Origin: an uncultured Lachnospiraceae bacterium
GTDB taxonomy: Bacteria; Bacillota; Clostridia; Lachnospirales; Lachnospiraceae
Direction: 5' to 3'
DNA: 64,000 nucleotides
Assembly: GCA_900548905.1 (NCBI GenBank)
Contig: URMK01000006.1
Span: 62,001 to 126,000 of the forward strand
A program made the translations under genes and the position numbers. Positions 41,233 through 49,596 of this stretch are shown one piece after another (positions within the stretch are counted from its first letter, which is position 1; each line of letters begins with the position of its first letter). The notes beneath the pieces were generated by a model. It was not told the DNA's origin, made no database searches, and saw only the letters and a list, made by a program, of their open reading frames with translations.

Positions 41233-42570
41233 TTACTGCCGGGCTGCCTCCGCAAGAATTTCATTTCCCTGCTTTTCCGCATTGCTCAGGGCTTCCTCTG
41301 CAGTGATCTCACCCGCCACATATTTCTGAAGCTGGGGAATCAGGGCGAGGCCTTCCAAATCGGAGTATCCGAATACCTTGGAGCGGATTCCTGCATAGTC
41401 CATCGTTTCCGAAAATACTTTTAAAATATCATCGTCCATAAAATAAGGATCCTTTGCCGCTTCTTTATTTGCCGGAAGGTTTCCGCTGATTTTGCAGAAT
41501 TCCACTCCGTTTTCAGGCTGCATCGTCCACCACTTAATGAACTCCCAGGATGCATCGGGATTCTTAGCCCCATTGGGGATTACCAGTCCGAAACCACCCA
41601 TCATAGCGGATTTTTCCCCATTATAACCCTGAGGCTGGCCAATAACACCGAAGTTGAGGCCTGCTTCTTTATAGGATTCCAGAGTCCAGGGGCCGTTAAA
41701 TGTGATAGCCACCTTACCCGCTTTAAATCCGTCTCCACCGAAGCCGTCTTCAAAACCGAGCTGATACACTTTGTCCTGATTCAGTAACTGATCCCAGTAT
41801 TTCAGCACTGTCAGCCCTGCTTCGGTATTAAAAGCGGCTGTAGGGGGATTGGTGCCGTCATCCACCATTTTTCCGCCCGCCTGGCCAATCCAGTTATTGA
41901 ACAAACCAACATCCTTTAAAGAAAAGCCGGACTGAATCAGCTTATCGCCGTCCCATTTTGTCAGCTTAACCGCCGCATCCCGCAAGCTGTCCCAATCGGT
42001 AATGGACGCGGGATCCACCCCTGCTTCCTCCAACAGGTCTTTATTGTAGAACAATACCCTGGAATCAACGGTAAGAGGAATTCCGTATACCACATCTGCA
42101 GAAGTCATTTCATCCACAGCGGGTTCATAAAACTGGGACATATCCACATTGTCTTTTGCAATGTACTCATCCAGAGGCGCAAGCGCTCCCTTCGGCGCAT
42201 AGACTCCCGTATTGAAACGATCCCATAATACGATGTCGGGCACCTCATTGCTGGCAATAGCCGTAAGCAGCTTCTGCTCCATGCCGTCCTGCACCATATA
42301 GGTCACATGATAGGCATCCTGGGAATTGTTAAAACCTTCCAGCTGTTTTTCCAGCTGTGCCACCTGATCGCCGCTCCAGCTTCCCCACATCGTTAGCTCC
42401 ACTTTTTCTCCGCCGCCCGCAGAAGAAGCATCGGCTTGCTTTTCGCTCCCCGTCTCTGCCGTTCCCTGGGTCCCCCCATCCGTTCCTCCTGTCTGGGTTT
42501 TGCCGCATCCTGCAAGCATGGTTGTTGTCATTACTGCCGCAAGCAGCAGCGTTAATGCATTTCTTTTCAT
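41233..42570 (-). CDS. sugar-binding lipoprotein of the mannoside ABC importer
   Basis: 445 residues. Lipoprotein signal KRNALTLLLAAVMTTTMLAGC, then a Gly/Thr/Gln linker. The mature part is a family 1 solute-binding protein (VELTMWGSWSGDQVAQLEKQ; IPLTVDSRVLFYNKDLLEEAG; AITFNGPWTLESYKEAG; WEFIKWWTMQPENG). It captures oligosaccharides for the two permeases encoded upstream. The frame opens nine codons earlier but the ATG at 42570 has GGAAGGGAG. The locus content points to alpha-mannosides as ligands. Confidence 0.93.
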   Translation of the reverse strand: MKRNALTLLLAAVMTTTMLAGCGKTQTGGTDGGTQGTAETGSEKQADASSAGGGEKVELTMWGSWSGDQVAQLEKQLEGFNNSQDAYHVTYMVQDGMEQKLLTAIASNEVPDIVLWDRFNTGVYAPKGALAPLDEYIAKDNVDMSQFYEPAVDEMTSADVVYGIPLTVDSRVLFYNKDLLEEAGVDPASITDWDSLRDAAVKLTKWDGDKLIQSGFSLKDVGLFNNWIGQAGGKMVDDGTNPPTAAFNTEAGLTVLKYWDQLLNQDKVYQLGFEDGFGGDGFKAGKVAITFNGPWTLESYKEAGLNFGVIGQPQGYNGEKSAMMGGFGLVIPNGAKNPDASWEFIKWWTMQPENGVEFCKISGNLPANKEAAKDPYFMDDDILKVFSETMDYAGIRSKVFGYSDLEGLALIPQLQKYVAGEITAEEALSNAEKQGNEILAEAARQ

Positions 42571-42665
42571 AGTAAACTCCCTTCCGTGCATGTGCACTGT
42601 TATTTTGCCTCTTTATACCTGAACAAATGCCTTATGGCACCTGGTCTTGCTTAAGTGATCCGTCC

Positions 42666-43541
42666 CTATTCCTTCCCTCCGCTGAAAGCAATACCCTGGA
42701 TATAATACTTCTGTGCAAAAACAAACACCAGAAGTGTGGGTATCGTAGCAATAACGGTTCCTGCCATCAACGGCCCGTACATCGTATTGTACTGGTACTG
42801 GAACGTGGAAAGCCCTACCTGAATAGTCATCATCTCTTTGGAATTTAAAACTATCATAGGCCACATAAAGCTGTTCCAGCCCGACTGAAAAGTCATGATT
42901 CCCAACGTTATCGCCGCAGGCAGGATTAACGGAAGATAAATATTCCAGAAAATACGGAATTCACTGCAGCCGTCCATCCTGGCGGCCTCCGCCAGATCAT
43001 CCGGCAGTGTTTCAAAAAACTGCTTCATAAAGAAAACCGCATAGGCTCCCACTGCGCCGGGAAGAATAATTGCCGCATAATGATTGATAAAGCCCTGGCC
43101 CCCCTGGCCGAAAATATTATTGCCTCCCACAAGGGGGAAGTTTTTTAATACCAGGAACTGCGGAATCATGGTGATGACGCCCGGAATCATCATGGAAGAA
43201 AGCAACAGGGAAAACATGGTTTTTCTCCCCTTGAACTTAAGCTTCGCAAAAGAGTATCCGGCCAGCGCCCCCAAAAAAATATTGGTAAGCACACCCGCCA
43301 CGGCCAAAAACAAAGAATTCATAAAATATCTGCCGAAGGGTATCGTATCAAATACTTTCGTATAATTCGCCAGCGAGAAATTCTCCGAAAAAAGGGATAG
43401 GGAACTGGAATAAATCTCCGCCTCCGGTTTAAATGATGTGGCAATCATCCACAAAAACGGGTATACCGTAATCAAAGATATAAGAAACGCACCTATGTAC
43501 CAGAAAACACTTTTTATATTTTTAGCTGTTCTTCTGCTCAT
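42666..43541 (-). CDS. sugar ABC permease (MalG type)
   Basis: 291 residues with six membrane helices. The EAA loop in the cytoplasmic ATPase-contact region reads LPDDLAEAARMDGCSEFRIF, the mark of carbohydrate permeases of the MalG kind. It pairs with the MalF-type permease encoded 14 bases upstream and needs an ATPase not found here. The stop lies about 95 bases before the binding-protein start. Confidence 0.94.
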   Translation of the reverse strand: MSRRTAKNIKSVFWYIGAFLISLITVYPFLWMIATSFKPEAEIYSSSLSLFSENFSLANYTKVFDTIPFGRYFMNSLFLAVAGVLTNIFLGALAGYSFAKLKFKGRKTMFSLLLSSMMIPGVITMIPQFLVLKNFPLVGGNNIFGQGGQGFINHYAAIILPGAVGAYAVFFMKQFFETLPDDLAEAARMDGCSEFRIFWNIYLPLILPAAITLGIMTFQSGWNSFMWPMIVLNSKEMMTIQVGLSTFQYQYNTMYGPLMAGTVIATIPTLLVFVFAQKYYIQGIAFSGGKE

Positions 43542-43555
43542 CCTCTTCCTCCCCC

Positions 43556-44452
43556 TTAAATATCCGCTTTATTAATCTTGCTGTTTATCACCGTCATCAC
43601 CAGAATGATTGCAAACAATACCAGTGAAATACTGGATGCATACCCCATATCCAGATTCTTAAACCCGTTATTATATATGTAATAAACGATGGTAATGGTT
43701 GCATTACCCGGCCCGCCCTTGGTAAGTACAAATGCCTGATCAAATACCTGGAAGGTACCGATAATCAGCATAGTTGATACAAGGAAGGTAGTCTTTGTTA
43801 TGGAAGGCATTGTAATTTTCGTGAACATCTGCCACTTACTGGCCCCTTCTATCTTAGCCGCCTCATAATAAATGGGGGGAATCCCTTTCAGCCCGGCCAG
43901 GAAAATCATCATATTCCCTCCGAAGCCTGCCCATAAACTCATGAGGACAATAGAAAACATCGCCAGCTTGGAATCATACAGCCACGCCTTTCCGCTGATT
44001 CCGAATAATTCCAGAATCCCATTCAGCAGACCCAGCTGAGGATTCAGAATCCAGAACCACAACGTTGCCGTAGCAACTGTTGATGAAAGCACCGGCAGAT
44101 AAAACAACGTCCTAAACAGCCCCACCATTTTCTGATCCGCATTCAGAAACATGGCCGCTCCCAAAGATAGCAGTAATCCCGCAGGAACATACATCACGGT
44201 ATACACACACGTATTTTTAAGCGCAATCCAAAAAAATTCATCCCGCAGCAGCTTCTGAAAATTAGCAAACCCCACAAGCCTTGGCGGATTAATCACATCA
44301 TACTTGGTAAAACTCAATCCAATCGCCATAATCATTGGCAGAAGCGTAAACAAAAGAAATAATATTACCGGAGGCGCTACAAACAGCCTCCCCATCCGAT
44401 CCTGCTTCCCAATAACCTTTTCTTCCACTACCCTTTTTTCTTTCTTTTTCAT
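43556..44452 (-). CDS. sugar ABC permease (MalF type)
   Basis: 298 residues with six membrane helices (FVAPPVILFLLFTLLPMIMA first). The EAA loop reads IPPIYYEAAKIEGASKWQMF. First gene of the mannoside operon; the ATG at 44452 has a GGAGTGAGGG site, while the open frame begins 17 codons earlier. Its long leader (from promoters near 44650-44720) carries half sites matching the probable GntR/LacI operator. Confidence 0.93.
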   Translation of the reverse strand: MKKKEKRVVEEKVIGKQDRMGRLFVAPPVILFLLFTLLPMIMAIGLSFTKYDVINPPRLVGFANFQKLLRDEFFWIALKNTCVYTVMYVPAGLLLSLGAAMFLNADQKMVGLFRTLFYLPVLSSTVATATLWFWILNPQLGLLNGILELFGISGKAWLYDSKLAMFSIVLMSLWAGFGGNMMIFLAGLKGIPPIYYEAAKIEGASKWQMFTKITMPSITKTTFLVSTMLIIGTFQVFDQAFVLTKGGPGNATITIVYYIYNNGFKNLDMGYASSISLVLFAIILVMTVINSKINKADI

Positions 44453-44646
44453 GCCCTCACTCCTTCTTGGTGATAATCCGCACATTCCGCTCATCCATAT
44501 CATTTATGTTATTTATAACATTTATTTTATATCATTATCAGCAACGCTTTCCCTATTTTACATTATTTTTTGCCAATCCCGCTAATTATTGTCATTTTCT
44601 TCGTTCACCTTTAAATAATATATATCCGTTTCGTTAATATGTACAT

Positions 44647-44675
44647 ATAATATCACCACACATCATATCATGCAA
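44647..44675 (-). promoter_or_regulatory. promoter P1 of the mannoside operon
   Basis: On the minus strand TTGCAT and TATTAT are separated by 17 bases, with the half site GATATGATG in the spacer. The start would be near 44640, about 190 bases before the permease start. The A/T-rich leader 44453-44646 also holds ATATCATTTAT at 44498 and TATATCATTA at 44529 flanking an inverted repeat GTTAT-TT-ATAAC. Confidence 0.55.
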
Positions 44676-44692
44676 GCATTTTTATTATATTT

Positions 44693-44721
44693 ATATTAAA
44701 TATATCATTTATAACAAGCAA
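44693..44721 (-). promoter_or_regulatory. promoter P2 of the mannoside operon
   Basis: On the minus strand TTGCTT and TAATAT are separated by 17 bases; the spacer is AAATGATATAT-like (12 of 16 positions of the proposed operator, my alignment), so a repressor bound there would block it. Confidence 0.5.
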
Positions 44722-44722
44722 T

Positions 44723-44756
44723 AAAAAACACCAGGATCATTTTATATCCCGGTGTT
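44723..44756 (-). terminator. terminator insulating the mannoside promoters
   Basis: AACACC-A-GGAT pairs with ATCC-C-GGTGTT around an 8-base loop, with six Ts after it on the minus strand. No minus-strand gene lies directly upstream of it (the nearest is at 45832), so it may block transcripts arriving from that side. Confidence 0.65.
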
Positions 44757-44917
44757 CACACCACCTTCCACCAATATCCGCTTATCCATTTTATATATCC
44801 TGCTGTCACAGCAAAGCTTCCACCATATAACCTATGTAATAAAAAATGAAATACACAGAATAATATGATACAATGGAACTACATAACAATCCCCTTCCCA
44901 TAAATGGAGAAACGAAA

Positions 44918-45358
44918 ATGGAAATTATTCAACTCAAATACAACACCTTGCTTTGGAAACAAGCCATAGACTTTGCCGAAAATTCCTCCTGGACACCAGG
45001 CAGACACATAGCAGGAATGCTGAGAGAAAACAGATTTACAGACTGGGAAGCCTTCTTTGTATCAATAGAAAATGATAACATTATCGCCCACTGCTCCTTC
45101 CTAAAAGAAGATTACTACCCCGAAAACAGATACTCCCCATGGATCAGCAGCATATTCGTAACCGAAAACGCCCGGGGAAAAAGAGTAAGCCATAAAATGA
45201 TCCAAACCGTTATCACCTATGCCCAATCAAAAAACTTTTCAAAAGTCTATATCCCATCAGACATGAAAGGCTTTTACGAAAAATGCGGATTCACACCCAT
45301 AGACACACTAAAAAACTACGCCGGAGACTACGATACCATCTTCCTGCGCGAAATATAA
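44918..45358 (+). CDS. GNAT-family N-acetyltransferase, A/T-rich gene
   Basis: 146-residue predicted acetyltransferase. The acetyl-CoA region is WISSIFVTENARGKRVSHKM (V/I-x-x-x-x-R-G-K-x-x loop), with a hydrophobic strand after it and FYEKCGFTPIDTL near the end, the usual GNAT finish. The ATG at 44918 has GGAGAAACG; the frame opens 15 codons earlier. Codons favour A/T third positions (many AAA, ACA, ATA), unlike the neighbours, and the upstream 160 bases are very A/T-rich; this suggests recent acquisition. The substrate is unknown. It is convergent with the TelA gene, palindrome D lying between. Confidence 0.85.
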   Translation: MEIIQLKYNTLLWKQAIDFAENSSWTPGRHIAGMLRENRFTDWEAFFVSIENDNIIAHCSFLKEDYYPENRYSPWISSIFVTENARGKRVSHKMIQTVITYAQSKNFSKVYIPSDMKGFYEKCGFTPIDTLKNYAGDYDTIFLREI

Positions 45359-45441
45359 GCCCTGCCCCACCATACTAATCTCACACTCTACCTTTTTATT
45401 CTTTTCAATCCAATATACATAAAATTTGCCACCACACCCCA

Positions 45442-45816
45442 GGATAAAAGGAACCGTCACAGGGCCGCGCTCTCCGGCGTCACAGCAGTCCGGGGCGGGA
45501 TTTTCTATCCTCCGCGGGCCGGCTGTGTATGTGGTTTCAGCTCCATCTGAAAAAACGGTGATGTTTCTTAATGCTCCGTTCTGCCGGAAGACTGCCGCCC
45601 CTAGCGGCTTGTCTGACGAACCAGACGACGACAGTCGCTGGTGAGGAGTTCTGCCGCGTTGGCAGACTTCCGGCAGAACGGAACATTTAGAAACACCCCG
45701 TTTTTGAGGCTGGAGCTGAAACCACATACACAGCCGGCCCGCGGAGGACAGAAAATCCCGCCCCGGACTGCTGTGAAGCCGGAGAGAACACGGCCCTGTG
45801 ACGGTTCCTTTTATCC
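45442..45816. repeat. 375-bp long inverted repeat with ~155-bp arms (palindrome D)
   Basis: The arms, about 45442-45598 and 45660-45816, are complementary at roughly 90 percent by eye, with exact outer 25 bp (ends GGATAAAAGG / CCTTTTATCC). The head can fold again (AGCG...CGCT enclosing GTCTG / CAGAC). It fills the space between the convergent acetyltransferase and TelA genes, 15 bases from the TelA stop. No T tract and no flanking duplication, so neither a standard terminator nor a clear insertion. The remaining 45359-45441 shows nothing else. Confidence 0.85.
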
Positions 45817-45831
45817 GTCCTCCCCCGCAAC

Positions 45832-46974
45832 CTACAATTCTACATTACGACTCTTCTCCAACCTCTGCAGCTGCTTCTCTCCCTCCACAGCGATCTCCTT
45901 AAATTCCTCGATCGTCCGTGCAATCTGAGGCAGCGCCTTGGACTTATACGCACTGATATCATCCAGTGCAGATATGGTATCCGCAAATGCCTGCTTCAGG
46001 GTATCCGGAGAAATGCTTGCTTCCACCGCCTCCCGCTGAATAGCAACGCCCTGCTCCTTCAGCATCTTGGATGTGGACAGAATCATATTGTTTGTCGTTT
46101 CATTCAGCATCTGTACCTTTTCAAGCACGATTTTCTGATTATACAGCGCTCCCGCAACGGTCACCGCAACCCGAAGCGAGGAGATAGTCACCGTTTCCGC
46201 ACGATCTACGGCACGGATAAGCTCCAGGTTGTTCTTGCGGATAACTTCCATGGCTATGATTCCCTGCTGATTCACCACCAGCAGCTGCTGAAAATCCATC
46301 AGCCTCTGACGCAGCGGAAACAGGATTTCTTCTTCAATGAACTTGATTTTTTCTTCCTCTTCCCCCGCCGCCTTCGCATTCTCCACCGCATTGGACAGAT
46401 ACGTATCCAGCTGAGTCCCCATTTCTATTCTCTGGGCCAGCTGCTTTGTAAGATCCCGCATGTCTGCCTGTTCGATTTCAAGCGTTGTATTATCATTCTT
46501 TAACATATTCTTGCCCTTATCCAGGGTTTTCACAATGGATGCAATCTCGGCATCGGCCGTTTTATATCGCTCAAAATAACGGCGGATCGGGTTAAATATC
46601 CTGCCCAGCGGTCCCGTTTTCGTGAAATCCAAGGCAGAAGGATCCAGATCCCGCATTTTAATCGAAAGGTCTGCCAGCCCCCGTGATATCTCACCCGTTT
46701 CTCCGCCCGCTTTGCTGAAATCCCCCATCCTTTTTTGAAGGATGCTGTTTTTAGCGGAAGATTTTTTAATTATATCCGCCCCGAAGGTCTCGATTACCTG
46801 CACAAATTCTCTTCTTTCCGAAAGAGAATCCAGATCGACCCCCATAATCATCTCCGCTTTTTCCTTCATGGTATTATCAATGAGCACTTTATCCTCATTT
46901 GTAGGCACCAGTTCTTTTTCCACTTCTTTCTTTATTTCTTCGGCCCTGGGTAAATCCAATGAAAAGTCTCCCAT
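45832..46974 (-). CDS. TelA-family (toxic anion resistance) protein
   Basis: 380-residue cytoplasmic, mostly helical protein of the TelA/KlaA family, first linked to tellurite resistance, real function unclear. Recognisable: GDFSLDLPRAEEIKKEVEKE, LKNDNTTLEIEQADMRDLTK, NQQGIIAMEVIRKNNLELIR, and VAVTVAGALYNQKIVLEKVQ. The ATG at 46974 with GGGGGAT upstream is used; the open frame extends into the vWA gene. It starts 19 bases after the vWA stop. The grouping with an XpaC-like protein is common for this family; the vWA partner with a binding-protein-like half is less usual. Role inferred: cell-envelope stress or a membrane-bound complex. Confidence 0.9.
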   Translation of the reverse strand: MGDFSLDLPRAEEIKKEVEKELVPTNEDKVLIDNTMKEKAEMIMGVDLDSLSERREFVQVIETFGADIIKKSSAKNSILQKRMGDFSKAGGETGEISRGLADLSIKMRDLDPSALDFTKTGPLGRIFNPIRRYFERYKTADAEIASIVKTLDKGKNMLKNDNTTLEIEQADMRDLTKQLAQRIEMGTQLDTYLSNAVENAKAAGEEEEKIKFIEEEILFPLRQRLMDFQQLLVVNQQGIIAMEVIRKNNLELIRAVDRAETVTISSLRVAVTVAGALYNQKIVLEKVQMLNETTNNMILSTSKMLKEQGVAIQREAVEASISPDTLKQAFADTISALDDISAYKSKALPQIARTIEEFKEIAVEGEKQLQRLEKSRNVEL

Positions 46975-46993
46975 ATTCCTATCCCCCTCGTAT

Positions 46994-48679
46994 TTACATA
47001 TTCGCATTAAACAGATTCTTAAGCTGGTACACCACATCGTCGGTGGAAGCATCGATGCTTGCCGCCTCATTTACAGCACTGATACTCTGCAATGCCGCGA
47101 GATCCGCATTATATCCTATGGTATAAACCGGTATTTTCAGACCGCTCAACACATTCCTGATGTCATTCAGGCTGTAGCCGGAATTGGTCTCCCCGTCACT
47201 CAGGACAAAAATCATCGGCTTGGCACCGGGGTTTTCTTCCAACGCCTTGTTAATCATATCCATAGCCACACAGATGCCGTCAAAGGTAGCCGTACCGCCG
47301 GTAGCATAAAGATTTTCCACCGCTCCTTTAAATAAAGACTGTTGGTTCAGGTCGAACTGTCCTATCGGTAATTCAATAGTCACATCATCCGAATAGCTTA
47401 CAAGACCGATGTAGTTGTCGGCATTGATATATTTCATGCTGTTGATCAGAGACTCCTGCAGTGCATTCAGGGGAGCGCCTGCCATACTTCCCGAGGTATC
47501 TGTCACAAAAACGCCGATAACAGGTTTTCCGTTATCTTTATTCACTTTATAAAGCTTCTGGGCATCCACCAGCACATCGCCGGAAACCGTGTCATATTCA
47601 CACACGTAATCCTCCATGCCGTTAAAGCCATACTCGTCTGCCCGCTCCGCCGCTTCCTGTGAGGAACAGAATTCTGCAAACATCTGAAGGATTTCTGTTT
47701 TCTCAGGGCTTGTTTCTCCCACGCTCACCAGGGGATTGTCATGCCTGTAGCCAAATGGCGTAAATTTATAGTTTCTGGAAAGCGCCGAATCATTCTTATA
47801 GGACTGGTATTCCAGAATAAATCCATCCAGTGTGCCTCTCTCCGCCGCTTCCCTCATCTGCATGGTAGTCAGCGCCACGAACGGCACATTCTCCTGGAAC
47901 TTCCGGAATCCGTCCACTGCCGTATCGGAAAGCGGATTATCCTTATCATACCGTTCAAGAGTGCATACAAGGAAATTCAGCCCTGCGCTGCTGGCAAAGG
48001 GATTGGTGTATCCCATTGTGAATTCGCCGGCTTCCGTCGCCTCTGTTATCGCCTTTAAATCCACGCTTCCGTATTTTTCCGTTATTTTCTTATAGGTAGC
48101 ATCAGAAAGCAGGATCCCCGCAACATTTCCCACCATTCTCTCTGCTATCACATCTGTTTCCACCCCTTTGGCATTAAGCATATCCACCCAAAGCATGCTG
48201 GAAGGTGAAAAACCGTCGGGCACCGCTTTCCCCGTGGCGATATAATCAAGCGCCTGTCCGCTGTTGACCTTTCTGACCTGAACGGAAACCTCCTGGTCAT
48301 TTACGGTAAATCCCTGTCTGTTAAAATCTTCCGCCATCTCACAAAGCCATGCATCCGTTCCCGTGCCGGCTTTTTCCGGAGAAGAATAAATCTCTGCATA
48401 AAGGGAAGTAGACGCTGCCGTACCAATTTCACAAGTATCAATATCAGGAAGCTCCGCCGCCTCATCCTCCACATCGTCATATTCCACCGGCGATTTTACA
48501 GGAGTTGCCGTATCAGGGCTTATTTTATTCACCATTTTTTCCAGGCTGCTTTTGGCGCTTTCCTCTGATATCACCTTATCGGATTTCCCAAGATTCCTTG
48601 TAAGATAAATACCTCCAAACACTACTGCACATACCACCACCACGACTGCCGCCAGTATGCCGATTTTATTCTTTCCCAT
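46994..48679 (-). CDS. membrane-anchored binding-protein-like / von Willebrand A domain fusion
   Basis: 561 residues. One N-terminal membrane helix (IGILAAVVVVVCAVVFGGIYL), an acidic linker, then a binding-protein-like region (~100-350: SLYAEIYSSPEKAGTGTDAW, GYTNPFASSAGLNFLVCTLE) and a C-terminal vWA domain (~365-555) with an intact metal site: D-T-S-G-S-M, a Thr in GGTATFDG, and VLSDGETNSGY. The whole mature part should face outside. The combination suggests ligand capture with metal-dependent protein binding. The ATG at 48679 has GGAGG four bases upstream and is preferred over 48691. Middle gene of a three-gene operon. Confidence 0.88.
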   Translation of the reverse strand: MGKNKIGILAAVVVVVCAVVFGGIYLTRNLGKSDKVISEESAKSSLEKMVNKISPDTATPVKSPVEYDDVEDEAAELPDIDTCEIGTAASTSLYAEIYSSPEKAGTGTDAWLCEMAEDFNRQGFTVNDQEVSVQVRKVNSGQALDYIATGKAVPDGFSPSSMLWVDMLNAKGVETDVIAERMVGNVAGILLSDATYKKITEKYGSVDLKAITEATEAGEFTMGYTNPFASSAGLNFLVCTLERYDKDNPLSDTAVDGFRKFQENVPFVALTTMQMREAAERGTLDGFILEYQSYKNDSALSRNYKFTPFGYRHDNPLVSVGETSPEKTEILQMFAEFCSSQEAAERADEYGFNGMEDYVCEYDTVSGDVLVDAQKLYKVNKDNGKPVIGVFVTDTSGSMAGAPLNALQESLINSMKYINADNYIGLVSYSDDVTIELPIGQFDLNQQSLFKGAVENLYATGGTATFDGICVAMDMINKALEENPGAKPMIFVLSDGETNSGYSLNDIRNVLSGLKIPVYTIGYNADLAALQSISAVNEAASIDASTDDVVYQLKNLFNANM

Positions 48680-48703
48680 AACTCCTCCCATTCCGTGTTT
48701 CCA

Positions 48704-49438
48704 CTATTGATAGTATTTTGCATCCTTTGTCAGTTTCTCGATTTCTTCCAGTATTTCGTTGTTCCTATCCTCATTCGCATTGATTTCATAAGAAGAAAGT
48801 CCGACAGCCAGCGCATCCAGCTTCAGAAGAATCTTTTCATTCAGAGCAAGCGCGGCCTTTGTGGATTCATAATTATCCCGATACAGCTTCAGCTGCTCTT
48901 CCTGGATATCGTCAGGAATATCGTCTTCTTTATAAGTTTTAAGACGTTCATATTCTTCTTCATCAAAAATACTCATTCTGCCGGACATGGCAACCACATT
49001 TTTTATTGCCGATTCCTCGGCATTTGCAACAATGCTTTGAAACTTATCCCAGCTCATGGATCCTTCTGTGAATTTACGTCCGATGATCTCATTAATTCTG
49101 TTCCTGCATTTCTGTACCCGGTCCAGCTGTCCGGACGCGGTTTTGGCAATACTGCCAAACATCCTGCTGTCCATATGGCTTTTCAGGATTTTCCTTGCCT
49201 CGTCCAAATTATAAACCTCATCAGGTGCAATATGTATGGGTTTGGGATCCCGCAGCATACGGATATTCACATGGACGAAAATACAGAGAAGCCCCAGCCC
49301 TGCCAAAACAGACATCCCGGCCCTGAAAATACTTTCATCCGTTACCCGCAGCGCGATAAGCCCCGGTGAGTACAGAACAACAACGATTATAGCTAACGCT
49401 ATATCTATGGCAATTAATTTCATATATTTTTTGTTCAA
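48704..49438 (-). CDS. XpaC-like membrane protein of a TelA operon
   Basis: 244 residues. Two N-terminal membrane helices (LIAIDIALAIIVVVLYSPGL; MSVLAGLGLLCIFVHVNI), then a long charged helical cytoplasmic region (DEARKILKSHMDSRMFGS, ..., IEKLTKDAKYY). Layout and partnership with TelA match the XpaC (5-bromo-4-chloroindolyl phosphate hydrolysis) group, though the sequence match is loose and no enzymatic activity is implied. The start is TTG with GAGGTG about 9 bases upstream; an ATG five codons on has no site. First gene of the operon. Confidence 0.7.
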   Translation of the reverse strand: MNKKYMKLIAIDIALAIIVVVLYSPGLIALRVTDESIFRAGMSVLAGLGLLCIFVHVNIRMLRDPKPIHIAPDEVYNLDEARKILKSHMDSRMFGSIAKTASGQLDRVQKCRNRINEIIGRKFTEGSMSWDKFQSIVANAEESAIKNVVAMSGRMSIFDEEEYERLKTYKEDDIPDDIQEEQLKLYRDNYESTKAALALNEKILLKLDALAVGLSSYEINANEDRNNEILEEIEKLTKDAKYYQ

Positions 49439-49505
49439 TATCTGTCACCTCTTCTTCCGGCGAAAGTGTCGGCCCGAATCATACTGTTTCCAAATAAACA
49501 AAATT

Positions 49506-49514
49506 ATTATACCA
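49506..49514 (-). promoter_or_regulatory. extended -10 promoter of the XpaC-like / vWA / TelA operon
   Basis: On the minus strand TGGTATAAT, a TG-n-TATAAT extended -10, lies about 70 bases before the first start codon. The -35 (TGCAGC) is weak, which is acceptable with an extended -10. Confidence 0.55.
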
Positions 49515-49553
49515 TACCCCGTCCTGTGGCTGCAATCAAACATTTCTCCCCAA

Positions 49554-49596
49554 AAAATACGGGCTTTGCCGGAACACCCGGCAAAGCCCGTATTTT
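49554..49596 (-). terminator. strong terminator after GH3
   Basis: A perfect 19-bp stem (49554-49572 with 49578-49596) and a 5-base loop, beginning at the GH3 stop codon and followed by six Ts on the minus strand. It closes the second mannoside operon. Confidence 0.92.

Noticed and set aside
45825..45832. CCGCAACC next to palindrome D as a target duplication shared with element A
   Set aside because: The octamer is 9 bases from the repeat end and absent on the other side; it is also part of the TelA stop region. Treated as chance.
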